A DNA stretch of 16,324 nt. Origin: Treponema sp. Lineage in GTDB: Bacteria > Spirochaetota > Spirochaetia > Treponematales > Breznakiellaceae. Each line of letters begins with the position of its first letter. Position 1 is the first letter of the stretch. The notes beneath the pieces are model-generated. The model saw only the letters and a program-made list of their open reading frames with translations, was not told where the DNA came from and ran no database searches. This document shows, in pieces, positions 1-7,704 of the stretch. The position numbers and the translations under genes were made by a program. Where the stretch lies: NCBI GenBank assembly GCA_031278025.1, contig JAITLF010000120.1, positions 1 to 16,324 on the forward strand, written 5' to 3'.

Positions 1-254
1 GCCCGTATCCAGGTGTCCGACGGCAGCTCCGTCACCCCAAACACCGTCTCCAGATTGTTCCGCCCCCGTTTCTCCTTCATCTTCCGCTGGTAATCCAACA
101 GTGACCGGTGTTGAAAGAAAAACACCCCGTAGGCGCTTTTCACAATGTCGGCTATCCGGCAGCGCTCATTGTGTCCGGGCCGCCTGTTGTCCGGTATCTG
201 CCCGCTCATCCGTCCAAAATTGTTTATCAATTGTTTAAAGAGTTCCCTGCTCAT
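1..254 (-). CDS. Transposase, N-terminal part, runs off the window edge
   Basis: An open frame starts at the ATG at 254 and continues without a stop past base 1, so only about 84 N-terminal residues are visible. Residues about 48-80 carry the stretch LLDYQRKMKEKRGRNNLE followed by T-x-FGVTE-x-PSDTW. I recognise this as the beginning of a DDE-type transposase of the IS4/ISNCY-like kind; the exact family is uncertain. The catalytic residues would lie outside the window. A GAGGT sequence abuts the ATG, which is too close for a good ribosome site, and a perfect 6-bp inverted repeat lies just upstream (257-272). Whether the gene is intact cannot be judged here, but its neighbours are decayed mobile-element remnants. 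Confidence 0.6.
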   Translation of the reverse strand, partial: MSRELFKQLINNFGRMSGQIPDNRRPGHNERCRIADIVKSAYGVFFFQHRSLLDYQRKMKEKRGRNNLETVFGVTELPSDTWIR

Positions 255-256
255 AC

Positions 257-272
257 CTCATGTTAGCATGAG
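257..272. repeat. Short perfect inverted repeat before the transposase start
   Basis: CTCATG and CATGAG flank a TTAG loop, two bases upstream of the transposase ATG. A second inverted repeat, GGGGGTT (304-310) with AACCCCC (325-331), lies a little further out. Both could belong to the insertion-sequence end or fold in the transposase mRNA leader. I see no certain terminal inverted repeat or target duplication. Confidence 0.35.
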
Positions 273-356
273 TTTTTGATACTTTGAATTCCTGGGCATA
301 GCCGGGGGTTTACGCTACCTAATTAACCCCCTGAGATTAAACCGTATAGGCTTCGC

Positions 357-799
357 CTAAATAAAGACGCAGACTCCTTTTATGCTGGTAAGAATATCAA
401 TCTGAGCCATAAAAGGCTCGGCATGAAGCAGAACCTGCCCCTTGAGCGCTTCTACATCCGCCTCGTCCCGCTCAAGCCGGTCCATCAGTTAGGTAATCTG
501 GAACTTCAAAGCGCTGTCCACGGATATTTCCCGGATATGCTTTCTGCTTTGTTTGTCGAATATTTCTTCCGGGGTAGAGTCGTACAATCGTTCCTTCAAA
601 AGTGAATGGATCCAGTTTTTAAGCGTGGAAAAAAGACTCTCCGAAGGTCCTGTATCTCTTTCGGCGGCATGGTTACCGGCGATACCAACTGTTCCCCAGT
701 AAGGGCTTGCGTCTTGATGATCCGGCACAGTTTGTCCGCATCAATCTTGTCGGTGTTGCACCGGGCAAAGCGCGGCATGTATGCCGAAATCTGCTCCAA
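357..799 (-). pseudogene. Decayed IS110-family transposase fragment
   Basis: Read on the minus strand, the segment contains CNTDKIDADKLCRIIKTQAL and then MPPKEIQDLR, which match the N-terminal DEDD nuclease domain of IS110-type transposases (the TDKxDA motif). A frameshift near 630-660 leads into LKNWIHSLLKERLY, the usual coiled segment. In the same frame an in-frame stop at 489-491 interrupts the protein, after which LMDRLERDEADVEALKGQV continues, followed by a segment resembling the start of the helix-hairpin part (ILTSIKGV), up to a stop at 357-359. The N-terminus is missing at the junction near 799, and the C-terminal transposase_20 serine region is missing. It is therefore a dead fragment with at least one frameshift, one nonsense codon and truncation at both ends. 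Confidence 0.75.
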
Positions 800-1421
800 C
801 TCAAAACTACCGTTGCAAAGACGGTGGCAGACAGTTCATCGCCGAGCATGGGCGCTCCTATAACGGAACTACCACCTCCATCGCCATTGAAATGCTCTTC
901 CCCCCGCCCCGGACTGTGGTATCCGTGAGGCTGCGGCAACCCCCAGAGTCAGCATCAGAAAAGTCTTGAACACGCTGCGGACATCGAATTACCGCATCGC
1001 GCCAAAGCAGACCCACTATGACACTCTTGAAGAAGACGAGTTATGGACCTTTATCAGACGAAAAAGCCGAAAAGTCTGGCTGGTGTACGCCTATTGCCGT
1101 GAATCCGGTGAGTTTGCGGCCTTTGTGTGGGGGAACCGGAACCTGAAGACGGCGCGGCGGCTTCGCCGTCGGGTGGCAGAGGCGGGCGTTACCTGCGGAT
1201 GCTTTGCGACAGACTTGAGGAGGAGCTTTCTGGCGGCGTTCAAGGGGGGATAACCTGAAAGTCGGGAAAGCGTACACCGGTGGGATAGAAGGGAACAACT
1301 GCCGGCTGCGGCCAGGGTACGGAGGGCGTTCAGGAGAACCTGCTGGTTTTCAAAGAAAATTCTTTATCACCTGAAGGCTTTCACTCTTGTATTCTTTTTT
1401 ATCAACTATGGCCTTGTGTGA
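799..1421 (+). pseudogene. Decayed IS1-family transposase
   Basis: Plus-strand translation in three successive frames rebuilds an IS1-type transposase. It starts with QNYRCKDGGRQFI and RSYNGT (the tail of the zinc-finger half), then CGIREAAATPRVSIRKVLNT, then LEEDELWTF, VWLVYAYCRESGEFAAFVWG and the ATD motif, then GIEGNNCRLR, ending FTLVFFFINYGLV before TGA at 1419-1421. The D, D and E of the catalytic triad are probably those in EEDELW, ATD and GIEGNN. Frames break in the C-rich run near 897-909, in the G-run near 1246-1252 and near 1310. The N-terminal CPxC zinc-finger start is missing because the sequence switches to the IS110 fragment at about 799. The element is non-functional; I identified no terminal inverted repeats. 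Confidence 0.8.
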
Positions 1422-1439
1422 CTTATCATACTTTCTGCA

Positions 1440-1913
1440 TCACCACCTGTTTTCGGCCAATCCTTTCGTTAAAGCAAATTCGCTTAAAGCGGACGGATTA
1501 GTCGGAACAATGCAGATTGAAACTTCTAATAGTTCCCTGCTTGCGGAATATCAGCGTAGTTCCATCTTTTGCCGTTTCCTTATCCGGTATTTCAATCTCG
1601 ATGGTACGGAAGCCCACAGAACCGGCTCGGATAACTCCAGCCTTTACACGCTGTCCTATGGTTCCCCAAAGAGGTCATCGTCTTTGTCATTAAAAACAAC
1701 CACACCATGAAGGCCATCATTATCAGCGGTTAGTCCTTCGTTTTTTCCAATCGCCGGAATGTCGTACCTATGCGCCCATTCAATAACCGGATTGTCCATG
1801 TACCGCTTGTAGTCCCACCCCGCCGGGTCTATCCTCTCCCCGAATCGGTCAAGGTCAAACGTAGAAAGCGTCCAGGCTATGCCGTCAGCCGCAACCGCTT
1901 GCGGCCCCGCCAC
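1440..1913 (-). pseudogene. HK97-type phage prohead protease, frameshifted remnant
   Basis: From a GTG at 1913 the frame reads LSTFDLDRFGERIDPAGWDY, NPVIEWAHRYDIPAIGK and DGLHGVVVFNDKDDDLFGEP, a layout typical of the N-terminal half of HK97-family prohead proteases (peptidase family U35). A one-base loss near 1660 shifts the frame to IGQRVKAGVIRAGSVGFRTI, and an extra G near 1535 shifts it again to ELLEVSICIVPTNPSAL and the stop at 1440-1442. The His of EWAH and the Ser of AGSVGF are candidates for the catalytic pair. No other capsid or portal gene is visible, so this is an isolated remnant of a degraded prophage. The identification rests on motif resemblance only. Confidence 0.7.
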
Positions 1914-1929
1914 TTCTTTTCACACCGAG

Positions 1930-1975
1930 AAAATCCAGGAGAACACCGGAATTCTCCTGCTATATTCCGGATTTT
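1930..1975. repeat. Nested inverted repeats
   Basis: AAAATCC (1930-1936) pairs with GGATTTT (1969-1975), and inside it AGGAGAA (1937-1943) pairs with TTCTCCT (1952-1958). CCGGAA (1946-1951) and TTCCGG (1965-1970) offer an alternative pairing. It sits between the phage remnant and the end of rimO. The interval 1914-2103 holds no gene that I can see. Confidence 0.35.
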
Positions 1976-2043
1976 GCGTTTTCAGCCAGCACCGACCCGC
2001 AACGCTAAGTCATTGTGGGATAAGGAATTAACACACTTCACAA

Positions 2044-2061
2044 TTCCCCGCATTAGGGGAA
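2044..2061 (-). terminator. Possible hairpin downstream of rimO
   Basis: TTCCCC and GGGGAA flank a six-base loop about 45 bases after the rimO stop codon. No clear T-tract follows on the minus strand, so a classical intrinsic terminator is doubtful. Confidence 0.3.
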
Positions 2062-2103
2062 ATCAGCAAATTTGCAAATCTTAGAAAGATATTGAACAGG
2101 CTC

Positions 2104-3435
2104 CTAAGAAACCGTCCTGACTTCCAAATCCAATCCGGCGCGGGCGAAAACAGCGCTCCGGACAAAGGTGCCCGGTTCAAGGACGGTGTCGGCACTGATC
2201 ACGGCGGCGCCGTCTACTTCCGGGGCCTGACAAGGAAGGCGGCCCAGATACAGACCCTCTTCGCCGTCTATCCGCTCCTCTACCAGGACATCCTCCGTGC
2301 GACCGATAAAGCGATCCATTTGCGCCTGGGTAATGGGGATCTGCCGTTCCTCGACTATACGTTTCCGCTTTTCCCCAAGACGCCTGGATACCCGTCCGCT
2401 CATGGAATAGGCGGGAGTATCCTCTTCTCGGGAATAGACAAAAGCACCGGCCCAATCAAGACGGGCCTGGGCCTGGAAATCCAGAAGGGTCTGAAAGTCT
2501 TCCTCAGTTTCGCCGGGAAACCCTAGGAGAAACGTCGAACGAATCGCCGCGCCCGGAAGGGCGGAACGGATGGACGCGATAAGGCTCAGGTAGGATTCGG
2601 CGGTACCCCGGCGGTTCATTGCCCGGAGTATGCGGGTTGACCCATGCTGAAAGGGCAGGTCGAAATAGGGCAGGAAACGCCCGTCCCGGCGGCAAAGATC
2701 CAGAATGGGCAGGGGGAAGTTATCCGGGTGCATGTACAAAAGCCGCACCCAGAAATGGCCGTCCAGGGAGGACAGGGCTTCCAGCAGGTCCGGAAGCGCG
2801 CCGCCGTTCTTGCCATCGGCGGCGCGCCGGTCGGCGCCAAAGGAAGCCAGGTCCTGACCTATAAGGCAGAGTTCCCTGACACCCCGGCTCAGAAGACGGC
2901 GACACTCAGTGAGAATATCGGGGACGGACCGGGATCGCAGGGAACCCCGTATGCCGGGGATGGCGCAAAAAGAACAGCGGTTATTACAGCCTTCGGAAAT
3001 CTTCACGTAGGCGGAACCGGGCAGGGAAAGGAGGGGACGATCCCCGGGCGCAGGCGTGGCGGCTCCTTCGATCGGGCCGGGGAGGCCTTCCCCTTCCATG
3101 ACGGCGGAGGCGGCCTGGGCCGCCTGGGAAAGGTCGGCGTTGCCGAAAAAGCCGTCCGCTTCGGTGAGGGATTCGGCCAGTTCCGTTCCATAGCGCTGGG
3201 CGAGGCAACCGGCAAGGAGTATCTTCTTTTGAGGGTAGGTCCGCCTATAGGTAAGAACCGCGTTGATCGATTCCCGCTTAGCGCTTTCTATGAAGCCGCA
3301 GGAATTGACGATGACGAGGTCCGCACCGGCGGAATCTTCCGACCGTTCCCAACCGGCACGACCGAGGACCGCCATCATGGTCTCAGCGTCAACCTGGTTC
3401 TTTACACAACCAAAGAGATCGATGTAGTACCGCAA
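2104..3435 (-). CDS. rimO: Ribosomal protein S12 methylthiotransferase RimO
   Basis: A 443-residue radical-SAM enzyme that adds a methylthio group to a conserved aspartate of ribosomal protein S12. The N-terminal UPF0004 domain starts with LFGCVKNQVDAE, the RimO-type version (MiaB has GCQMN), with cluster cysteines at about 10, 46 (VNSCGFIESAK) and 77 (AGCLAQ). The radical-SAM motif EGCNNRCSFC supplies C150, C154 and C157. The C-terminal TRAM region contains GRLPCQAPEVDG, as in RimO. Length is normal for the family. The best start is a TTG at 3435 with AGGA about ten bases upstream; no in-frame ATG precedes it. It lies 87 bases downstream of the RodZ-like gene on the same strand, with a possible weak terminator between them. 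Confidence 0.95.
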   Translation of the reverse strand: MRYYIDLFGCVKNQVDAETMMAVLGRAGWERSEDSAGADLVIVNSCGFIESAKRESINAVLTYRRTYPQKKILLAGCLAQRYGTELAESLTEADGFFGNADLSQAAQAASAVMEGEGLPGPIEGAATPAPGDRPLLSLPGSAYVKISEGCNNRCSFCAIPGIRGSLRSRSVPDILTECRRLLSRGVRELCLIGQDLASFGADRRAADGKNGGALPDLLEALSSLDGHFWVRLLYMHPDNFPLPILDLCRRDGRFLPYFDLPFQHGSTRILRAMNRRGTAESYLSLIASIRSALPGAAIRSTFLLGFPGETEEDFQTLLDFQAQARLDWAGAFVYSREEDTPAYSMSGRVSRRLGEKRKRIVEERQIPITQAQMDRFIGRTEDVLVEERIDGEEGLYLGRLPCQAPEVDGAAVISADTVLEPGTFVRSAVFARAGLDLEVRTVS

Positions 3436-3479
3436 GGCGCCGGATTCCTAGGATCCCGTGGGACTTAGCGTAATTCGTA

Positions 3480-3506
3480 TAAAAAAATGCGTGATTCCAT
3501 GCATTT
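3480..3506 (-). terminator. Weak intrinsic terminator after the RodZ-like gene
   Basis: On the minus strand AAATGC and GCATTT form a six-bp stem with a ten-base loop, running into a T-tract of about seven bases, 17 bases after the stop of the RodZ-like gene. The stem is AT-rich and short, so read-through into rimO is likely. Confidence 0.4.
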
Positions 3507-3522
3507 CGAGGCTCCTGGACTA

Positions 3523-4650
3523 TCAGTCAAGACGGAGCAGGGCCAGCCGGAACCGGCCGTCCTCGTCCCGTATCCAGCGTATGTCCGCCACTACCACTTC
3601 ACCAGCGCCTCCTATTTCCAGGGGCACGGTCCGCCCGCCGCCTATCACTTGGATTTTCACCGCAACGGCGTTGGATACCCACAAGCGTATGCCGTTCTGA
3701 GCCTGGATAGACAACTCATCGGACCGCTGGAAATACCGCTCGTTCCTGCCCCGCCTGTCCCGTTCAGCCAGAATTTCCCAGCGGAACATACAGTAACTCT
3801 GGAAACTTGCCTGGAGGGTGAAGGGATAAGAATTGGGAGACGTGAAGGCCACTACTGGAGCGGCGGCAACCGGGGCGTTTTCCGGCCCTCTGGATGCAGG
3901 GGGAGCGGTGGCGTCTCCCATGCCAGACAAGACCGTTTCAACAGATTCCGAAGGGGCCGGGATGTAATCCACATCGAAACGAAGCAACGCTCCGGTAGTG
4001 CTCTCGTGCTTTGCAAAATCGGCGGCGGTGATCCGTACATCCAGACGCCCATCCTCGTTGAGGTCCATCCCCGCTTCCTGACCCAGATCCAGAACTAACT
4101 GCATATCCGGCGAAGCGGCTATGGTCAGGGTTTCTCCAAGATTGACCAATTCCAGTTCATACTGCTCCGATCCCAGGGAAATCACTACGGAATCTCCCTG
4201 GTACAAGCGACGTTCCAAGGAATTCCCCTCAAGGGTATGGACGACCGTCTGCCTGGGTTTGACCGGCAGGGCAACGGCGGACGCGGGCCGGGTCCAAATG
4301 TAATAAAAGCCGCCCCCCGCAACGGCAAGGATCGCCAAAACAATCACGAAGGGACGGATCATCCTCCCGATCTGGGGCTGCGAATGTAAAAGCTGATCTA
4401 CCGGTATGGGAACTTCCTGAATTTTCATCGCCCGGTAACCTGCCAAAAGCCCTTCGATATCCAGCCCAAGGTATTCCCCGTAATTCCGTAAAAAGCCTAA
4501 AAGATAGGGTTCCCCAGGAAAAATGCTAAACTGTTCTTGTTCAAGAGCATCTATATAGCGGCTTGCGATATTGGTATCACGGCATACTTGCTCAATAGTA
4601 TATCCCTTCGCTTCACGGGTAGTTTTTAATTTAGTTCCCAGAGATTCCAC
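3523..4650 (-). CDS. RodZ-like helix-turn-helix membrane protein
   Basis: A 375-residue bitopic membrane protein. Residues about 4-68 form an Xre-like helix-turn-helix of the HTH_25 type (LGTKLKTTREAKGYTIEQV, then the FPGEPYLLGFLRNYGEYLGL segment typical of RodZ). A membrane helix follows at about 99-119 (IRPFVIVLAILAVAGGGFYY), then a long extracytoplasmic region whose C-terminal 80 residues resemble the RodZ/DUF4115 beta domain. In known members RodZ links MreB to the elongation machinery. I chose the GTG at 4650 because AGGAGG stands nine bases upstream (4660-4665). An ATG at 4710 would add an Arg-rich extension without a ribosome site. The gene follows the LolA-like gene by about 80 bases. 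Function in a spirochaete is inferred. Confidence 0.75.
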   Translation of the reverse strand: MESLGTKLKTTREAKGYTIEQVCRDTNIASRYIDALEQEQFSIFPGEPYLLGFLRNYGEYLGLDIEGLLAGYRAMKIQEVPIPVDQLLHSQPQIGRMIRPFVIVLAILAVAGGGFYYIWTRPASAVALPVKPRQTVVHTLEGNSLERRLYQGDSVVISLGSEQYELELVNLGETLTIAASPDMQLVLDLGQEAGMDLNEDGRLDVRITAADFAKHESTTGALLRFDVDYIPAPSESVETVLSGMGDATAPPASRGPENAPVAAAPVVAFTSPNSYPFTLQASFQSYCMFRWEILAERDRRGRNERYFQRSDELSIQAQNGIRLWVSNAVAVKIQVIGGGRTVPLEIGGAGEVVVADIRWIRDEDGRFRLALLRLD

Positions 4651-4730
4651 CGAATTTCTCCTCCTGCGCCGAAACCGTACCACCCGGGCGGGACGTGCGG
4701 CCGTATTCATTAATAACCACGGACTTCCGC

Positions 4731-5417
4731 TTAATCCGTATCTCGAAATAGGAAATTATTGTACAGATTTGCCGACGCGGGTGAATCATACAAAAACCGC
4801 TGTTCGGGGATACCCTGGTTTATCTTGACATCCAAAAAATCAAACCGGACCATGCTTTCCGCGATGGTTCTACCCTCTATACGCCGGATAAGGTAGGTTT
4901 GAGGATTCACATACAGGATGATTTCCCTAAACCCTTCGGAGATATTCCGCCTGCTAAGCCGCAGGCGTACCACCATCTCTCCGGACCCGGTATCCAGCGG
5001 CTCCGGCGTGGGGCCGGTAATGAAGGCGGGGAGGTAATTCCGCCTGAGCAGGGTAAGTCCCTGGGCAGTAGCCAAAGACGCGCCCCTTGCCCCGGTATGT
5101 CTTCCCCCGCTGATCCCCTGATTCAAAATAGCCCGGTATTCAGGCAGGTACACCGTCAACATATCCCCATCAAAGACGATAACCTGTTCGGAAGGGGTAG
5201 TAAAATCTATCCGTAAAAATGAAGGGACAAGGTGGCTCACCGTTCCGTACATATCCGTATTTCCGGAACGTATCGTAATTCTAGCTTCATAATCCCGAAT
5301 TCCGCCGTAACACTCAGCCACCAATTCCAAATACCGTTCCGCCGTAACGATCTCCTGGGCGGAGGGGGCAACAATCCCGACCAGCGTCAACAGAAAGATA
5401 AGCACCCCGCGTTTCAA
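4731..5417 (-). CDS. LolA-like outer-membrane lipoprotein carrier protein
   Basis: About 228 residues: a signal peptide (MKRGVLIFLLTLVGIVAPSA, probable cleavage before QE) and then a LolA/LolB-type fold. Landmarks are YGGIRDYEARITIRSG near the start, LRIDFTTPSEQVIVFDGDML in the middle, LNQGISGGRHTG, and LYVNPQTYLIRRIEGR toward the end. LolA proteins carry lipoproteins across the periplasm to the outer membrane, a sensible job in a lipoprotein-rich spirochaete. Start choice is uncertain: the TTG at 5417 has GGGAG eight bases upstream, while an ATG at 5432 would add five residues but lacks a ribosome site. It lies 70 bases after the FAD oxidoreductase gene and upstream of the RodZ-like gene, all on the minus strand. 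Confidence 0.8.
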   Translation of the reverse strand: MKRGVLIFLLTLVGIVAPSAQEIVTAERYLELVAECYGGIRDYEARITIRSGNTDMYGTVSHLVPSFLRIDFTTPSEQVIVFDGDMLTVYLPEYRAILNQGISGGRHTGARGASLATAQGLTLLRRNYLPAFITGPTPEPLDTGSGEMVVRLRLSRRNISEGFREIILYVNPQTYLIRRIEGRTIAESMVRFDFLDVKINQGIPEQRFLYDSPASANLYNNFLFRDTD

Positions 5418-5487
5418 CGAACAAACTCCCATAACAAAACACACTTTAGCCAGGAGGGGTATAAAATTCAAGTAGTTTGGAACCGCG

Positions 5488-6981
5488 CTACGGGGAAACA
5501 AACTCCCGCTTAAAGTCCCGGCAAAGATACTGCGCGGCGGTTCTTCCTGAAAGGAGGGCGGGCGGCATACCGCCGGGGGGCATCATACGCTGGCCGGCAA
5601 AGTAGACGCTGTCTATCCCCGTTACCTTGCAGGGATACGCAGCCCGCCGTCGCCCCGGAGCCGTTCTGGTCATCCAGGAGCCGTGATAGGTCCCGCAATA
5701 ACGCTCGTAGGTGAGGGGCGTCGCCGTATCCCTTACCGCCGCTTTGCCGTTCATCGCCGGGTACTTTGCTTCCAGCCTGCTTAAAACCGCATCGGAAAGT
5801 TCCCGTTTGCGGGCTTCGTACTCTCCCTTCTCCCTGGCGCGTTTCCAATACTCATAGGTATCGCCGTTGGATAGGGTAACGGTTACCGCGGAACACCCCG
5901 GAGGCGCGTACCCCGGATACCGGGCGTAATTATGAAAACACAGACTGCCTACGGTCATGCCCGCGTATTCCAGGGGCTTGTCCAGGGAAAACACCGCCGT
6001 TTCCGGCAGTCCCGAAAGATCGGCCTCAAAGCCGTAACAAAGGAAGGCGTTCATCGTAAGGTCCGTGCCCCGGCGCATGGCCTGCACCCAGGGAACCTCC
6101 AGGGGCGTATCGAACAGGGCGTCCGCCGCAGCAAGGGTATCGGCGGCGACTATCACCGCGTCGGCAGGCACGTCCGCTTCCCGGACGGAAACCCCCAGGG
6201 CCCTGCCGCCTGAAACCAGCACCCGGTCTACCGGGGAACCATACCGGATCTCGCCGCCCAAACCGGTAAAGCGTTTTTCCATGTTTCCCGCCAGGGCCAG
6301 GGACCCGCCCTCAATATAACCGCCGTCTCCTGAGACATAACAGCCCAGGATGAAGAACAGGGACATGGCGTCATAGCCGGGACCCACCACATTCGACAGG
6401 AGGCACCTCAACGCGGGATTCTTGAACCGGTTCGCGTAATCAGCGGCAGTAATGCTTCCCAGCGGCCCCATGCGGAGCAAGGCGGGGATCATCCCGGCAA
6501 GCTCCCCCAGGGGGAGGTGTTTTCTCTCCCTCACCCTGAGCCGGGGTATATCCCGTATCGGGATGTTTATCCGGGCAAAACGCCGTATATCCCGGCAGAG
6601 TTTCCGGATAGTAGCCCCATCCTCCGGAGCGGCCCGGTAAAAGCAGGCTTCAATTTTCTCTATATCCCGGAAGAGGGACACCGGCTGGTTGTTGCCACAC
6701 CCGGCGTCATACACCAGAAAAGGATCGGTATACATGACACGGGTATCGCCGGTAATGGCCCCCACTTCCCGCCAGAGCCGGTTGAGGGACTTCCCGTCCC
6801 CCGACCCGTTCAGCCAGTGCATACCCCCCTCAAAGCGGTACCCCTCCCGGCGCCAGCTTGTGCAGCTGCCCCCCGGCATGGTATGGGACTCACAAAGAGT
6901 AACCTCGAATCCGCTTTTTAGGGCGTATATTCCCGCAGCAAGGCCCGCAATCCCGGCGCCGACGACAACAACCTTAGGCAC
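5488..6981 (-). CDS. FAD-dependent oxidoreductase, phytoene desaturase/CrtISO-like
   Basis: A 497-residue flavoprotein. The N-terminus VVVVGAGIAGLAAGIYALKS carries the dinucleotide-binding GxGxxG (residues 8-13) with the ribose-binding Glu near 31, followed by PGGS at 36-39. The C-terminus has VYFAGQRMMPPGGMPPALLSG, the second FAD-binding motif of the amine-oxidase/phytoene-desaturase superfamily. Length fits the CrtI and retinol-saturase-like branch. Substrate is unknown; no carotenoid or quinone pathway gene is adjacent. The GTG at 6981 is the likely start because GGGAGG lies five bases upstream; the longer frame from 7035 has no comparable site. It is probably the first gene of the minus-strand group leading to the LolA-like and RodZ-like genes. 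Confidence 0.85.
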   Translation of the reverse strand: MPKVVVVGAGIAGLAAGIYALKSGFEVTLCESHTMPGGSCTSWRREGYRFEGGMHWLNGSGDGKSLNRLWREVGAITGDTRVMYTDPFLVYDAGCGNNQPVSLFRDIEKIEACFYRAAPEDGATIRKLCRDIRRFARINIPIRDIPRLRVRERKHLPLGELAGMIPALLRMGPLGSITAADYANRFKNPALRCLLSNVVGPGYDAMSLFFILGCYVSGDGGYIEGGSLALAGNMEKRFTGLGGEIRYGSPVDRVLVSGGRALGVSVREADVPADAVIVAADTLAAADALFDTPLEVPWVQAMRRGTDLTMNAFLCYGFEADLSGLPETAVFSLDKPLEYAGMTVGSLCFHNYARYPGYAPPGCSAVTVTLSNGDTYEYWKRAREKGEYEARKRELSDAVLSRLEAKYPAMNGKAAVRDTATPLTYERYCGTYHGSWMTRTAPGRRRAAYPCKVTGIDSVYFAGQRMMPPGGMPPALLSGRTAAQYLCRDFKREFVSP

Positions 6982-7072
6982 ATAAACCTCCCGGCCTCTG
7001 CGGGAGCCCCGCAGACACTCAATGCACGGTATCACACAGAAGCATCAGGCGGAAGCCTCCGGCGTTTGCGGG

Positions 7073-7101
7073 GGACTAAGGGTCCGAAGGACTAAGGGTC
7101 C
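7073..7101. repeat. Duplicated 13-bp element
   Basis: GGACTAAGGGTCC occurs twice (7073-7085 and 7089-7101), separated by GAA. Each copy has GGAC/GTCC dyad ends. It lies about 90 bases upstream of the FAD oxidoreductase start, so it could be an operator, but nothing else supports that. Confidence 0.4.
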
Positions 7102-7125
7102 TCCACCCCCCCTTCTGCCTCCCCG

Positions 7126-7146
7126 GCCAGCGGCGCAGCCGCCGGC
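7126..7146. repeat. GC-rich inverted repeat upstream of the FAD oxidoreductase gene
   Basis: GCCAGCGGC and GCCGCCGGC flank a GCA loop with one mismatch in nine pairs. On the plus strand it is followed by ACGGGTTTTCTG, weakly terminator-like. No plus-strand gene ends just before it. Confidence 0.3.
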
Positions 7147-7197
7147 ACGGGTTTTCTGTCTGCTATCGCTATCTATTTCCTTTTAATGGGGTATTAG

Positions 7198-7530
7198 AAG
7201 GCGGAAGGCGATACCCCCACCCTGCTGGCCGCCGGCTTACAGAGCAAAACCATAGACAAGAGCGGCAAGAAGGTAACCGTAACCATGCGGCCTATCGAGG
7301 TTGAGACGGAGGTTGCGCTCCCCGCGGAGAACCTGGCGCTGAAGAAGGCGGACGGGCGGGGAAGGCCGTTAGCGCGCCCCTGGGGACCTGGCCGCGGACG
7401 ATACCGGCGCCGTCTCCTTCAACCTGAAGTACCAGGCCTTTAACCAGGCCATCGGGAGCCTCAAGGAGCGGATCATCCGCAGCGGGGTGAACTTTACCGT
7501 GGTGAGGAAGACCGGAGCCGCGCCGGCCCG
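7198..7530 (+). pseudogene. Frame-broken coding remnant of unknown function
   Basis: I do not recognise the protein. One frame from 7198 reads LLAAGLQSKTIDKSGKK and then VEVALP-like text ending PAENLALKKADG. After a break near 7350-7385 another frame reads AADDTGAVSFNLKYQAFNQA and SLKERIIRSGVNFTVVRKTG. Both stretches have normal bacterial amino-acid composition and codon use, and they join logically across the break, so they look like one former gene damaged by an indel. There is no obvious start (a TAG at 7195-7197 precedes it) and no natural C-terminus: the second frame runs directly into the palindromic array that begins near 7531. It could be a fragment of a surface or host-specific protein, but that is a guess. 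Confidence 0.45.
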
Positions 7531-7539
7531 GTGGTTCCG

Positions 7540-7698
7540 GGGGATATCCCCCGCGTTTGCGGGGATATCCCCCGTGGTTCCGGGGATATCCCCCGTGGTT
7601 CCGGGGATATCCCCCGAAGTTCCGGGGATATCCCCCAAATTTGCGGGGATATCCCCCGTGGTTCCGGGGATATCCCCGCGCTTCTTCGGAGTATCCCC
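7540..7698. repeat. Palindromic tandem array A, eight units, 21-bp period
   Basis: The 12-bp perfect palindrome GGGGATATCCCC starts at 7540, 7561, 7582, 7603, 7624, 7645 and 7666, with a degenerate eighth copy at 7687. Linkers are nine bases and vary: CGCGTTTGC, CGTGGTTCC (three times), CGAAGTTCC, CAAATTTGC and GCGCTTCTT. The spacing is exactly 21 bp with no slippage. Because the core is self-complementary, the array reads almost the same on both strands. It ends just beyond the 3' end of the minus-strand ABC ATPase gene (stop at 7705). Its reading frames stay open as heptapeptides such as GISPVVP, which I take as a consequence of the period and not as coding. Confidence 0.95.
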
Positions 7699-7704
7699 GA
7701 AAGT

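Noticed and set aside
2644..3468. 274-codon plus-strand frame
   Set aside because: It is antisense to rimO, whose motifs are complete, and its composition is that of a GC-rich shadow frame.
4651..4710. ATG start giving an Arg-rich 20-residue extension on the RodZ-like protein
   Set aside because: No ribosome site precedes it, whereas AGGAGG stands correctly before the GTG at 4650.
5418..5501. Longer start for the LolA-like protein at 5501
   Set aside because: That TTG lies inside the end of the oxidoreductase gene, its GGGAG is only one base away, and it would place extra residues before the signal peptide.
7540..7698. CRISPR array
   Set aside because: Repeats are 12 bp and spacers nine bp with related sequences; real CRISPR repeats and spacers are each over 20 bp and spacers are unrelated. 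No cas gene is present.
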